Source: Acidovorax sp. sif1233
GTDB lineage: Bacteria > Pseudomonadota > Gammaproteobacteria > Burkholderiales > Burkholderiaceae_C
Assembly: GCF_019218755.1 (NCBI RefSeq)
Contig: NZ_JAHUWZ010000008.1
Span: 150,773 to 214,772, forward strand
Reading direction: 5' to 3'
Length of the DNA stretch: 64,000 bases
The notes under the pieces were generated by a model. That model ran no database searches and was not told the origin of the DNA. It was given only the letters and a program-made list of their open reading frames with translations. Made by a program: the position numbers and the translations under genes. Shown here piece by piece: positions 1 through 9,148 of the stretch. Each line of letters starts with the position of its first letter. Position 1 is the first letter of the stretch.

Positions 1-1722
1 GCGCAGGCCGATGCGCCGCCCGAGGTGTGGTGGTACCGCCTGCGGGTGCCGGGCGAGGCACTCGCCGCCACGCCCCAGGGCGCGCGCCTGTACATCCCGC
101 GCTGGCAGACAGTGGGCACGGTGGCGGTGTATGCCGATGGGCACCTCGTCTGGCAGTCGCACGGCAGCCGGGTCTGGAACAGCTTCAACCGCCCGGTGTG
201 GGTGGACCTGGCGGGCCATGCTGCGCCCGGCGTTCCCCTGGAGGTGCATGTGCGCATGGCCAACCTGCCCGGCGTGGGCGGCGCGCTGTCCAGCGTGTGG
301 GCCGGGCCGGCCGAGGCGCTCTGGCCGGGGTGGCGGCTGCGCAGCCTGCTGCAGACCGACCTGGTGGCCTACCTGCGCGGTGCCTACCTCGTGCTGGGTG
401 TGTTCGCGCTGGCGGTGTGGCTGGTGCGGCGCGGCCGGGGCGAGGCGGGCTACCTGCTGTTCTTCCTGCTGTCGGTGGGGCACTTGCTGGCCACGCTGTT
501 CTACCTGGTCGATGCCGAGGGCTTCGGCGTGCCCGACGAATGGTTCTCCTGGCTCACGCTCGTGGGCTCGCTGGGGTCGTCGGCCTGCTCCTTCTTCCTG
601 TTGTGCCGGATGCAGGGCCGGGGCTATCCGCGGCTGGCGCGCGCCGTGGTCGCCTATTGCGGCTTGGTGGCGCTGGCGGCCCTGCCACTGTGGGACCTGC
701 GGCACGAGGCGATGCTGCCGCTGTTGCGCCTGGCGCTGTTTCCTCCGGCCCTGGTGGTGCTGTGCGTGGCGGCGCTGGGCGCGTGGCGCGAACGCTCCTG
801 GTCCAGCGTGCTGCTGGCCGGGGCCGTGGCGCTCTCGTTTCCCCTGGCCATCCACGACCTGGCGATGCAGCGCTACCGCATCAGCATCGAGCACATCTAC
901 CTCACGCCCTACGTGTACATGGGCGTGTTCACCATGTTCCTGCTGGTCGGGTTCACGCGCTACCACCGCGCGCTGGAAGTCGCCGAGCAAGCCAATGCCG
1001 TGCAGGCCGAGCGCCTGGCCGCGCAGGAATTGCAGCTGCGCGAAACACACGAGCTGCTGCGCGCCGCCGAGCGCGAGCAGACGCTGCTGCACGAGCGCCA
1101 GCGCCTGATGCGGGAGATGCACGACGGCGTGGGTTCCTCGCTGATGAGCGCGCTGCGGCTGGTAGAGACTGCGCCGGCGGCACCCGTGGACGTGGCGCAG
1201 GTGCTGCGGGAGTGCATCGACGACCTGAAGATCTCCATCGACTCGCTGGAGCCCGTGAATGCGGATCTGCTGGCACTGCTGGCCGGCCTGCGCTATCGGC
1301 TCGGGTTGCGGCTGGAGGGCGCGGGACTGGTCATGCACTGGCAGGTGGACGACCTGCCGCCGCTGCCCTGGCTGGACGCGCAAAACGCGCTGCACGTGCT
1401 GCGCATCCTGCAGGAGATCCTCACCAACATCCTCAAGCACAGTGGCGCGACGGAGATCGTGCTGAGCACGGCCGAGGCCGTCTGGCCCCCGCCAGAGGGC
1501 GGCGGCGATGGCACGCGCGGCGTGCAGGTGTGCATACGGGACAACGGCCGTCCATTCACCCCCCCGGCGTCCGAGGCGCTGGCGCCCGCCCGCCGGGGCC
1601 TGCCCAACGTGCACAGCCGCGCGCTGGTGCTGGGCGCGCATTGCACCTGGAGCACCAGTGACGGCGCCCAGGCGCAAGGTTCCACCTTCACGCTGTGGCT
1701 GCCGCTGCACAAGCAGGGCTGA
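1..1722 (+). CDS. Sensor histidine kinase, NarL/DegS class (5' end missing)
   Basis: The reading frame is open to the left edge of the window, so the true start lies outside. The visible part has an extracytoplasmic beta-rich region, then about seven hydrophobic segments (roughly bases 370-950), an arrangement like 7TM-DISM sensors. A coiled coil follows, then a HisKA_3-type dimerisation box with motif REMHDGVG (phospho-acceptor His codon at base 1120) and a HATPase domain with N-box LQEILTNILKHSG and a DNGRPF G-box. Such kinases pass phosphate to LuxR-type response regulators; the partner is probably upstream, outside the window. It is convergent with dctD. The ligand is unknown. Confidence 0.85.
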   Translation, partial: AQADAPPEVWWYRLRVPGEALAATPQGARLYIPRWQTVGTVAVYADGHLVWQSHGSRVWNSFNRPVWVDLAGHAAPGVPLEVHVRMANLPGVGGALSSVWAGPAEALWPGWRLRSLLQTDLVAYLRGAYLVLGVFALAVWLVRRGRGEAGYLLFFLLSVGHLLATLFYLVDAEGFGVPDEWFSWLTLVGSLGSSACSFFLLCRMQGRGYPRLARAVVAYCGLVALAALPLWDLRHEAMLPLLRLALFPPALVVLCVAALGAWRERSWSSVLLAGAVALSFPLAIHDLAMQRYRISIEHIYLTPYVYMGVFTMFLLVGFTRYHRALEVAEQANAVQAERLAAQELQLRETHELLRAAEREQTLLHERQRLMREMHDGVGSSLMSALRLVETAPAAPVDVAQVLRECIDDLKISIDSLEPVNADLLALLAGLRYRLGLRLEGAGLVMHWQVDDLPPLPWLDAQNALHVLRILQEILTNILKHSGATEIVLSTAEAVWPPPEGGGDGTRGVQVCIRDNGRPFTPPASEALAPARRGLPNVHSRALVLGAHCTWSTSDGAQAQGSTFTLWLPLHKQG

Positions 1723-1896
1723 CACCCCGCCCTCCGCGCGAGCCAGCCGCCACGGGATCGTTGGCACCGGTTCAGGGCCGATGGCGCCAGCACAAGGCAT
1801 CCACCGCAGCGACAGCGGTGGCGATCCAGAGGGCATGAAGTGCCGCCATCGAGCGAAGAAGACTGTGCGATGGGGACTTCCGTGCGCAGCGGGACC

Positions 1897-3252
1897 CTAG
1901 CCGCGCAGGAAGTCTCTTGCCACCAGGCCATGCCGGCGCAACTTGTCGTACAGCGTCTTTCGGGGGAGATGGAGCTGCTCGGCGGCCTGGGCCACGCGGC
2001 CCCGTGCCTGGCGAAGCGCTTCACGTATCAGCGCGGCCTCTGTTTCGTCCACGCGCGCGGTGAGCGACGTAGAAACCGGCGGCGGATCGGCTTGCGAAAG
2101 CCCGTCGGGCAGGCCCAGGCAAAGCCTCTCGGCAACGTTGCGCAGCTCGCGGATATTGCCGGGCCACCGGTGGGCCTTCCAGCGGCGCAGGTCGTCATCG
2201 CTCCATTCCGGTTGCGCCATGCCGTGGTGTTGGGCGAACTCGCGCAGGAAGTGGGCCATGAGCAGCGGGATGTCCGGCATGCGATCGCGCAATGGCGGGA
2301 CGTCGATCGTCACCACATTGAGCCGGTAGAACAAATCCTCGCGGAATCGGCCTGCCGCCGTCATGGCCTTGAGGTCCCCCTTGACGGCGGCGAGCACGCG
2401 GCAATCGACGGGTATGGAGACATTGCTGCCCAGCCGTTCGATCTCGCGCTCCTGCAGCACCCGCAGCAGCTTCAGTTGAACGGAGAGCGGCATCGACTCG
2501 ATTTCATCGAGGAACAATGTGCCTTTGTTGGCGAACTCGATGCGCCCCACGCGCCGCTTGGCGGCGCCGGTGAAGGCACCCACCTCGTGGCCGAAGATTT
2601 CACTCTCGATGACGCTCTCTGGCAGGGCGCTGCAGTTGAGCGCAACAAAGGGACCGCTGCGGCCGCTGGCGGCATGAATCGCCCGTGCCACGACCTCCTT
2701 GCCCGCGCCCGTCTCTCCGGCGATCAGGACATCCACGTTGGTCGCCGCCAGTGCGCGAACCAGTTGGCGGACACGCTGCATGGCGGGTGTCTGGCCAATG
2801 AGCGGACGCCCCTCTTCGCAAGGCAAGCGCTCACGCAGGCGCCGGTTCTCTTCCAGCAGCACGCGCCGCTCGACGGCCCGGCGCACGACGCCGACCAGCG
2901 TTTCCGAGGAAAACGGCTTCTCTATGAAATCGTAGGCGCCTTCGCGCATTGCCTGCACCGCCATGGCGACGTGCCCGTGCCCGGTGATGAGAACCATCGC
3001 GACTTCACGATCATGCTGGCGCAATCTGTTGAGCAGCTCCAGGCCATCCATGCCGGGCAACTTGACGTCACTCACGACGGCCCACGGCTGCACGTCCTCG
3101 AAAACATCCAGCGCGGCCTCCGCGCTGCCGACCGCCTTCACGGCGATGCCGGCAAGCACCATGGCTTGCTCGAGGCCGCGCCGCACGGCGGGCTCGTCAT
3201 CCACGAGGAGAACTCGCGGCCTTTCGTCGGCGGGGATGGGTGGCACGGGCAT
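1897..3252 (-). CDS. dctD: Sigma-54-dependent response regulator, DctD-like
   Basis: NtrC-family activator of 451 residues. Residues 12-125 form a receiver with acidic pocket DDE near 18-20 and phospho-acceptor Asp62 in SDVKLPGMDG. The central AAA+ domain has Walker A GETGAGKE, the sigma-54 contact loop GAFTGA and Walker B LFLDEIE. The C-terminal Fis-type helix-turn-helix ends in RKTLYDKLRRHGL. The ATG at 3252 is chosen because it overlaps the dctB stop (TGATG) and starts the receiver fold; the frame stays open further upstream inside dctB. It should activate sigma-54 promoters when DctB signals. No dctPQM or dctA transporter gene is in the window, so the C4-dicarboxylate role rests on family resemblance. 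Confidence 0.88.
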   Translation of the reverse strand: MPVPPIPADERPRVLLVDDEPAVRRGLEQAMVLAGIAVKAVGSAEAALDVFEDVQPWAVVSDVKLPGMDGLELLNRLRQHDREVAMVLITGHGHVAMAVQAMREGAYDFIEKPFSSETLVGVVRRAVERRVLLEENRRLRERLPCEEGRPLIGQTPAMQRVRQLVRALAATNVDVLIAGETGAGKEVVARAIHAASGRSGPFVALNCSALPESVIESEIFGHEVGAFTGAAKRRVGRIEFANKGTLFLDEIESMPLSVQLKLLRVLQEREIERLGSNVSIPVDCRVLAAVKGDLKAMTAAGRFREDLFYRLNVVTIDVPPLRDRMPDIPLLMAHFLREFAQHHGMAQPEWSDDDLRRWKAHRWPGNIRELRNVAERLCLGLPDGLSQADPPPVSTSLTARVDETEAALIREALRQARGRVAQAAEQLHLPRKTLYDKLRRHGLVARDFLRG

Positions 3253-5156
3253 CAATAGACCTCCAGCGTGATGGTGAAGAGCGCGCCCTGCCGGTCCAGG
3301 TTGCGCGCTTCGATGCGCCCGCCGAAGCTCTCGACGATGCTTTGCGAAAGGGCGAGCCCAAGACCCAGCCCCGCGCCCGCGGGCTTGGTGGTGTAGAACG
3401 GTTCGAACAGCCGTTGCATGGCCTCTGGCGCGATGCCGCCGCCCGTGTCGCTGACGGAGATGACGGCATGGCGCCCTTTTTGCCGGACCGCCACCCTCAC
3501 CAGGCGCTCCGCCCGGAACTCGACCGCGTCGAGCGCATTGCGCATCAAGTTCACGAGCACCTGTTCGAGCCGGATGGCGTCGGCCCGCACCGGGCGGGTC
3601 GCCAGCGTTGAGCTGACCAGGATATCCGCTCGCACCTCGCACCGCCGAGACTCTACGAGCATGAGCGCATGATGGATCGCCATGTCCATGGCCACGGGTT
3701 CGAGGCTGGTGCTGTCGGCGCGGGCAAAGGCCTTGAGCAGCGCCATGATGCGCCCCATGCGGGCGGTGAGTTCGCTGATGAGGTGAAGGTTCTCGCGCAC
3801 CTCTTCCAGGCGCGCGCCGTCAAGCAGCGTGATCGCGTTGTCCGACAGGGTCCGCAGCGCGGTGAGCGGCTGGCTGAGCTCGTGGCCCATGCCCGCAGAC
3901 ATCTGCCCGAGCACGGCGAGCTTGCCCGCGTGCACCGCACCGTCCCGCGTCTCATGAAGAATCGCCTCGGTACGGCGCAGTTCTTCGATCTTGCGTTCCA
4001 GCGAGGCATTGGCTTGGCTGATATCCGCCGTGCGCTCGATGATGCGCTGCTCGAGCCGGGCACTCGCTTCCACCAGCGCGCGCTTGGCTTTGCGCATCTC
4101 CTCACGGCGATACCGGCCTTCCTGAAAGCCGACGGTGAGCGCCCCCAGGAAGGCGGCGACGGAGGTGGCGGCCAGTGCGGCCAGGACGGCGGCGCGGCGC
4201 GAGGGTGCCTGGTCCACCAGAAGTGCGGCACGCCAACCCAGATCTTCGCTCGCATGGGTCGCCATGGTGTAGTGCGTGATGCCCCCTTCAAGCGCGAGCG
4301 TTGCGTGGGACCGGGTGAAATCCAGCCCCGGCCCGGGCAGCGCGAGCAGTGGCAGGTCCCCATACTGCCGCGATTGCCGGATGCGCTCGCGCGCGGCCGG
4401 TGCGAGCGCGGCGACGGTGCGGTACCGCCACTCGGGAACGGAGCTGAGAATGACCACGCCCTCGCGGTCCGTGAGGATCACCACGTCGGTGCTCTGCCGC
4501 ATGGCTTCCTCGAACTTTTCGAGCGAGAGCTTGACCGCGATCACACCGCGGGCGCCGCCCGGCGCCACCACGCCGGCCGCCAGGAAGTAGCCGGCTTCGC
4601 CGGTGGTGGATCCGATGCCGTAGAAGCGCCCGGTGCGGCCCGCCATCGCATCCTTGAAGTAAGGCCGATAGGCGTAGTTCTCGCCAACGAAGGTCAGCAC
4701 CTGGTTCCAGTTGCTCGAAGCCAGCGTCGTCCCGCCGGCATCCAGCAGGTAGACGGCAGAAATGCCGGAGGCCTTCGCCACTGTTTCAAGATACGCGTTG
4801 GCGGCGGCCTGGGCCGCCAGCGTGTTCGTGTCCAGCAGCGAGCCAAGCGTTGACTTGAGTCCGATGATGCCTGGCAGGGCTTCGTTGCGATGGACGAGCG
4901 CCTGCAGGCTGAGCACGACAAACTCGAGGCGTTTCGCGGCGCTCCGGGCCTGCTCTTCCCGATAGAAAGTGAAGGTGGCCACATAGGCGACCGCGCCGCA
5001 CAGCGCGCATGCCGCCAGCACGACAACGTGGCGCCACCGCCAGCGGAGCGTCGTGCCCGCCCGGGCGGGTATCGAGAGATCGCCCGAGGATGCATCGCGC
5101 GCCGGATCCGCCGCAGGCAAGACCCGCAGCGAAGAGGCATTGCGGGATGTCGTCAT
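3252..5156 (-). CDS. dctB: C4-dicarboxylate sensor kinase, DctB-like
   Basis: A 634-residue membrane histidine kinase. Membrane segments at about residues 43-65 and 322-343 flank a periplasmic double-PAS-like sensor with YRPYFKDA and GRFYGIGSTTGEAGYF, typical of DctB. A coiled coil (350-400) leads to the phospho-acceptor His425 in SAGMGHELSQPL and a HATPase domain with DTGGGIAPE and GLGLGLALS. In the family it senses succinate, fumarate or malate and phosphorylates DctD. It starts 50 bases after the pgaD stop on the same strand with no clear terminator between, so some transcription may enter from the pga operon. The exact ligand here is inferred. Confidence 0.87.
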   Translation of the reverse strand: MTTSRNASSLRVLPAADPARDASSGDLSIPARAGTTLRWRWRHVVVLAACALCGAVAYVATFTFYREEQARSAAKRLEFVVLSLQALVHRNEALPGIIGLKSTLGSLLDTNTLAAQAAANAYLETVAKASGISAVYLLDAGGTTLASSNWNQVLTFVGENYAYRPYFKDAMAGRTGRFYGIGSTTGEAGYFLAAGVVAPGGARGVIAVKLSLEKFEEAMRQSTDVVILTDREGVVILSSVPEWRYRTVAALAPAARERIRQSRQYGDLPLLALPGPGLDFTRSHATLALEGGITHYTMATHASEDLGWRAALLVDQAPSRRAAVLAALAATSVAAFLGALTVGFQEGRYRREEMRKAKRALVEASARLEQRIIERTADISQANASLERKIEELRRTEAILHETRDGAVHAGKLAVLGQMSAGMGHELSQPLTALRTLSDNAITLLDGARLEEVRENLHLISELTARMGRIMALLKAFARADSTSLEPVAMDMAIHHALMLVESRRCEVRADILVSSTLATRPVRADAIRLEQVLVNLMRNALDAVEFRAERLVRVAVRQKGRHAVISVSDTGGGIAPEAMQRLFEPFYTTKPAGAGLGLGLALSQSIVESFGGRIEARNLDRQGALFTITLEVY

Positions 5157-5206
5157 GGGCGATCCGTGGGGTCAACCTGCCTGCACGGCGCAGGCCCATT
5201 CTTCCA

Positions 5207-5788
5207 TCAGCGCCGTCCCCGGCGCGATGCAGGGGGCTCGGGCTCCAGCTCCCCGGGGGTGGTGTCGGTGGCATCCCTGAGCTGCCCTTCATGGTCGTGG
5301 TGAACCAGCAGCTGCCGCGTGCGCTGCCAGGACGACAGGCGGGCGGGCGGCACGTCAATGTAGGAGGCCAATGCGGACAGCGACGATGGCTCATGGGTGG
5401 ATGGCGCCTCGCGTTCATGCTGGCGGCGGCGCCACGGTGCCACCACCAGCATCGATACAAGGATCGCGGCGATCACTGCCGCGTACAGGCCAAGCAGATG
5501 TAGCACTTCGGGCTGCGAGCGGGCATTGAGCACATAGGGCCAAGCGTACCAGACCGCACAGAACCAGATCGCAAGGGTGAGCGCAGGGCGCAGCACGCGC
5601 AGCCAGAGGTACATGGCGAGCGTGCGCCGCGGCGACCGGCCCGCGCCGAACGCCTGCAGCGAAACCCGGGCCGCATCGATGATCGGCTCCTCGCCCACTG
5701 GCTGCCCCCAGGAATGCCGCCGGCTCGGTGGGCGCACGTCGGCGTGCGGCGCGGGCGGCAGGGAATGGTCGTCGGGCTCATGAGACAT
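5207..5788 (-). CDS. pgaD: Poly-N-acetylglucosamine synthase accessory subunit PgaD
   Basis: A 193-residue inner-membrane protein with two hydrophobic helices at roughly residues 67-87 and 95-117, the PgaD pattern. PgaD binds the PgaC glycosyltransferase and is needed for c-di-GMP-stimulated polymerisation. The N-terminal 60 and C-terminal 60 residues are polar and low in complexity, longer than in E. coli PgaD (about 137 residues). Its start overlaps the pgaC end by 11 bases, and it is the last pga gene. The call rests mainly on position and topology, since PgaD sequences diverge strongly. Confidence 0.82.
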   Translation of the reverse strand: MSHEPDDHSLPPAPHADVRPPSRRHSWGQPVGEEPIIDAARVSLQAFGAGRSPRRTLAMYLWLRVLRPALTLAIWFCAVWYAWPYVLNARSQPEVLHLLGLYAAVIAAILVSMLVVAPWRRRQHEREAPSTHEPSSLSALASYIDVPPARLSSWQRTRQLLVHHDHEGQLRDATDTTPGELEPEPPASRRGRR

Positions 5789-7055
5789 CGGAGACTCCTC
5801 GGTCGGGGCTCGTCCACACCGCGCGCTTGCCGCGGCGGCGCATCAGAGCGTTGGGAAGCGCGACCACGGTGGTGGTCATCGTGATGGTCCAGAATGCGAT
5901 CGGATACCAAATCGTTCCGGCGAAATAGCGCATGAGATCGCGGTCGTAGCGCCGGTCGATCCACAGGCTCAGCAGCATCTGCAGGATGCAGGTCATGGCC
6001 AGCAGCGTGCCTTGCCAGTGCGGAAGGAGCGTGGAGTGCCAGACCGACTCCTGCGGCAGCAGCGGACGCATCGCGCTGATCAGCAGCACGATCGCCATCG
6101 CGTAGGCCCACACCACGCTCGCCATGTATTCGCCATAGATGAGCCACAGGCGCCAGCTGCGCAGACGCAGGATGGATGGCGTGATGCGCAGCATGGTCTG
6201 GATACCGCCCACCGCCCAGCGCAGGCGTTGTTTCCAGAGGCCGCGCAGCGTTTCCGGCATCAGAATCCAGCACAGCGCGCGCGGCTCGAACCGCAGCCGC
6301 CAGCCAAGGAGCTGCAACTTCCAGCTGATGTCGATGTCTTCGGTGAGAACATCCGGGCTCCAGAAGCCCACCTCGAGTACCGCGCGGCGGCGGAACATGG
6401 CGAGCACGCCGGACACCGTGAACAGCGTGCCGACAAGCTGCTGCGAGCGCTTGATGAGACCGATGATCGAGGAGAACTCACCCACCTGCATGCGCCCGAG
6501 CAGCGTGGTGCGCGTACGGATGCGCGGGTTGCCCGTGACGGCGCCAATGCGGTCCGAGACCAGCATGCGCCGCAGCATCCAGGCGATGGCGTTGGGGTCC
6601 ACCAGCGCGTCCCCGTCGATGCCGAGAATGTACTCGCCGCGCGCGAGCTGGCTCGCGGTGTTGAGACCGACGGCCTTGCCCTGGTTGCTGGCGTTGTGGA
6701 TCACGCGCAGGCGGCTGAATTCCAGCGTCATCGCGTCGAGCAGTTCGCCAGTTCCATCGGTGCTGCCATCATTGACGGCGATCACTTCATAGTTCGGGTA
6801 GCGCGTGCGCATCAGCTGCTCGATCACTTCTCGCAGGTGAGGCGCCTCATTGAAACACGGGACCACCACCGTGACGAACGGCCGCGAGGGCAATGCCAGC
6901 AAAGGGTCGGTCTCTACGTCGTCCTTGCGTTCGAACGCCCACGCGTGCGAAAGGCCGCCGGCCATCCACACCCACGCCATGAAGAACGGGTAGTAGAAAA
7001 CGAAACCGAAGAGCAGCGAGGGCAGCGCCTGGACGAGCCACGGGCCGGAGGTCAT
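5778..7055 (-). CDS. pgaC: Poly-beta-1,6-N-acetyl-D-glucosamine synthase PgaC
   Basis: A processive family-2 glycosyltransferase of 425 residues that polymerises UDP-GlcNAc into PNAG and moves it across the inner membrane. It has an N-terminal membrane helix, then the GT2 core with VVVPCFNEAP, AVNDGSTDG, the metal-binding GIDGDALVD, acceptor motif LTEDIDISW and the product-binding QRLRW box. Three or more C-terminal helices follow. The start overlaps the pgaB stop (ATGA). Length matches E. coli PgaC (441). Confidence 0.95.
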   Translation of the reverse strand: MTSGPWLVQALPSLLFGFVFYYPFFMAWVWMAGGLSHAWAFERKDDVETDPLLALPSRPFVTVVVPCFNEAPHLREVIEQLMRTRYPNYEVIAVNDGSTDGTGELLDAMTLEFSRLRVIHNASNQGKAVGLNTASQLARGEYILGIDGDALVDPNAIAWMLRRMLVSDRIGAVTGNPRIRTRTTLLGRMQVGEFSSIIGLIKRSQQLVGTLFTVSGVLAMFRRRAVLEVGFWSPDVLTEDIDISWKLQLLGWRLRFEPRALCWILMPETLRGLWKQRLRWAVGGIQTMLRITPSILRLRSWRLWLIYGEYMASVVWAYAMAIVLLISAMRPLLPQESVWHSTLLPHWQGTLLAMTCILQMLLSLWIDRRYDRDLMRYFAGTIWYPIAFWTITMTTTVVALPNALMRRRGKRAVWTSPDRGVSDVS

Positions 7056-9148
7056 CGGGATTCCCCGGCCTGCGCAGGCACCGCAGGCGCTGCCTGTGGA
7101 GGGACCGTCGCCGCGGCACCCGCCGGCGAGCCCAGCGCGCGCGGCAGCAGCTTGCGCACCGAGATCGCGCGGCGCACCGTGTCGAGCGAGGGATGGTTGC
7201 CAAGAAAATCATCCGGGTAGTACCCCAGGTGCCGCACGCCTGCGCGCTGCAGCTGCGCCCACTGGCGCGTGAGCTCGTCGTTGGGCACGGGCTTTCCGGT
7301 ATGCCAGTCGCGGGCCTGCAATTCGAACACGGTGCCGTCCAGGCCACGGGGGGTGTCGGCTGCGCGGCGTGCCAGCCGGGCAAGCCAGCCCTGGGCATCG
7401 CTCTCGCGCTCCATGCGCGGCATGGCCATCAGCGCAACATAGTCGTAGGCCGCGAGCGATGCTTCGTAGTTTTGCGCGAACCATTGCTCCGCCTCGGGTT
7501 CGAGCACGGGCCGGGCGTACAGGTTGCGCGCGGTTTCGAGCGTTGGCCGCCAGGCGCCCACCCGGCCCAGGAGCTCCTGGGTGAACTCGATGAGGTGGCG
7601 GGTCTTGGCGGTGGTCCAGCGGGACCGCAGCGCCGGATCGGCGTGGATGGCGCCCACGTCGGGCGGCAGCCCCCAGCGGGCGTAGGCGGACAGCGCGTCG
7701 GGAGAGGCGTCCTCGTCGTCGGCCAGCATTGCGTCGTCGTGGAACAGCAGGCCATCGAAGAAGGTGTAGCGGCCCAGGTCTTCATAGATGTCGCCGATCA
7801 GCGTGCGCACCGCCGGATGGAAGGGCGTGACCCGGTGATAGCGGTCGGCCGGCGCCTTGCCGCCCCGCGTCATCACCGTATGGGCAGACAGCGGATGCGA
7901 AGCCGGCAGACGGTAGGCCATCACCGGCATCCAGGCATAGACCTTCACGCCGGCGCGGCTGCGCAGCTGCCAGGCAGCGCGGCCGAACAGGTCGGCGCGC
8001 ACGGGCAGATGGCGGTTCGGGAAGTACATGGCATCGGCCACGCCGTCGCCATCGGGGTCGGCGTAGGCCTGCAGGAACACCGAGCGCGGCCGCACGGCGG
8101 CCACACGCTCGATCAGTGCCGAAAGGTTGCGCTCCTGCTGTCCCGGATCGGGGTCGTACACATAGTCAAGGTCCACGTGCATCACGCGGTTGACAGGCCG
8201 CGTCTCGCCGCCCGCAGGGCTGCGCAGGAGCTGGGCGTATTCGGGCGCAGCATTGTCGTAGACGGCCAGCGCGCGGCGGATGCGCGCGAGCGGCACGGCG
8301 GCCGTATTGGGGCCATCGTCCAGCGTGAAGGTGATTGGCATGCCCGCGCGCTCGGAGGCCCGCAGCGCCATCGCGTTGTAGGCGCCATAAGGCCAGACGG
8401 TGGCGCGGACCCTGGCGCCGGTGCGCGCCTCGATGATCTCCCGGCTGCGGCGCAGGTCGGTCTCGATGCGGTGCAGGTAGGCGGCATCTTCTTCGTAGCG
8501 GCCGGTCCCGGGATCGTAGCGATGCGTGGCGGCGGCCGCCAGCATGTTCCCCTGCGGGTTGGCCTGGATTCCCATGTGCATGGCATCGCTGTGGCTGGCG
8601 AACTCGACCAGGCCCGAGCGCGCCATTTCGGCGGCCTCGCGCCAGAGCAGGAAGTTCTCGCGCGGCGCCGGTCTGTCGCCCCAGTGCACCGGCTGGCCTT
8701 CGGGCACCTCGAGCCAGCTCGTCACCAGCGCGAACAGCGCCGGGTACCCGTAGCGCTTGAGCAGCGGAAACACCTTGGTGTAGGCGCTGCGGTAGCCGTC
8801 GTCGAAGGTCAACAGCACGGGCCGGACGGGCAGGGGCCGGCCGCCCGCACGCGCGTCGATGATCTGCTGCAGGCTCACCGGGTGGTAGCCGCTGTACTGC
8901 AGCCAGGCGAACACCTCCACGAGCGTGCGGTCGTCAATGGCGGTGGCATCGGGCGAGCTCTCGAAACTGGCGCGCACGCCGGTGCGCACGTCATGGAACG
9001 AGATCACGCGAAAGCTCACGCCATCGTCGGGGTCAGCCGGCGGCAGCGGTTGGGCGGGCGCAAGCCGGGACAGCGCGCACAGCGCAAGCCCGATCAGCAG
9101 CCATGGCATGGCGGCCCGCAGGAAGGGGAAGGTGTTCTTTGCGGACAT
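7052..9148 (-). CDS. pgaB: Poly-N-acetylglucosamine N-deacetylase/hydrolase PgaB
   Basis: A two-domain export enzyme of 698 residues. The N-terminal signal segment (about residues 12-32) is followed by a polysaccharide deacetylase domain with SFHDVRTG, the catalytic LTFDDGYRS and a WPYGAYN motif. The C-terminal half is the GHL13 hydrolase-like domain, with HVDLDYVYDPD and FDGLLFHDDA. It partly deacetylates PNAG in the periplasm so that the polymer can leave through PgaA. The ATG at 9148 is chosen because it overlaps the pgaA stop (TGATG). E. coli PgaB is a lipoprotein; the Cys in LALCALS is a poor lipobox, so lipidation is uncertain. Confidence 0.94.
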   Translation of the reverse strand: MSAKNTFPFLRAAMPWLLIGLALCALSRLAPAQPLPPADPDDGVSFRVISFHDVRTGVRASFESSPDATAIDDRTLVEVFAWLQYSGYHPVSLQQIIDARAGGRPLPVRPVLLTFDDGYRSAYTKVFPLLKRYGYPALFALVTSWLEVPEGQPVHWGDRPAPRENFLLWREAAEMARSGLVEFASHSDAMHMGIQANPQGNMLAAAATHRYDPGTGRYEEDAAYLHRIETDLRRSREIIEARTGARVRATVWPYGAYNAMALRASERAGMPITFTLDDGPNTAAVPLARIRRALAVYDNAAPEYAQLLRSPAGGETRPVNRVMHVDLDYVYDPDPGQQERNLSALIERVAAVRPRSVFLQAYADPDGDGVADAMYFPNRHLPVRADLFGRAAWQLRSRAGVKVYAWMPVMAYRLPASHPLSAHTVMTRGGKAPADRYHRVTPFHPAVRTLIGDIYEDLGRYTFFDGLLFHDDAMLADDEDASPDALSAYARWGLPPDVGAIHADPALRSRWTTAKTRHLIEFTQELLGRVGAWRPTLETARNLYARPVLEPEAEQWFAQNYEASLAAYDYVALMAMPRMERESDAQGWLARLARRAADTPRGLDGTVFELQARDWHTGKPVPNDELTRQWAQLQRAGVRHLGYYPDDFLGNHPSLDTVRRAISVRKLLPRALGSPAGAAATVPPQAAPAVPAQAGESR

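Noticed and set aside
1840..3258. 472-codon plus-strand frame opposite dctD
   Set aside because: dctD has all NtrC-family motifs; the opposite frame has none.
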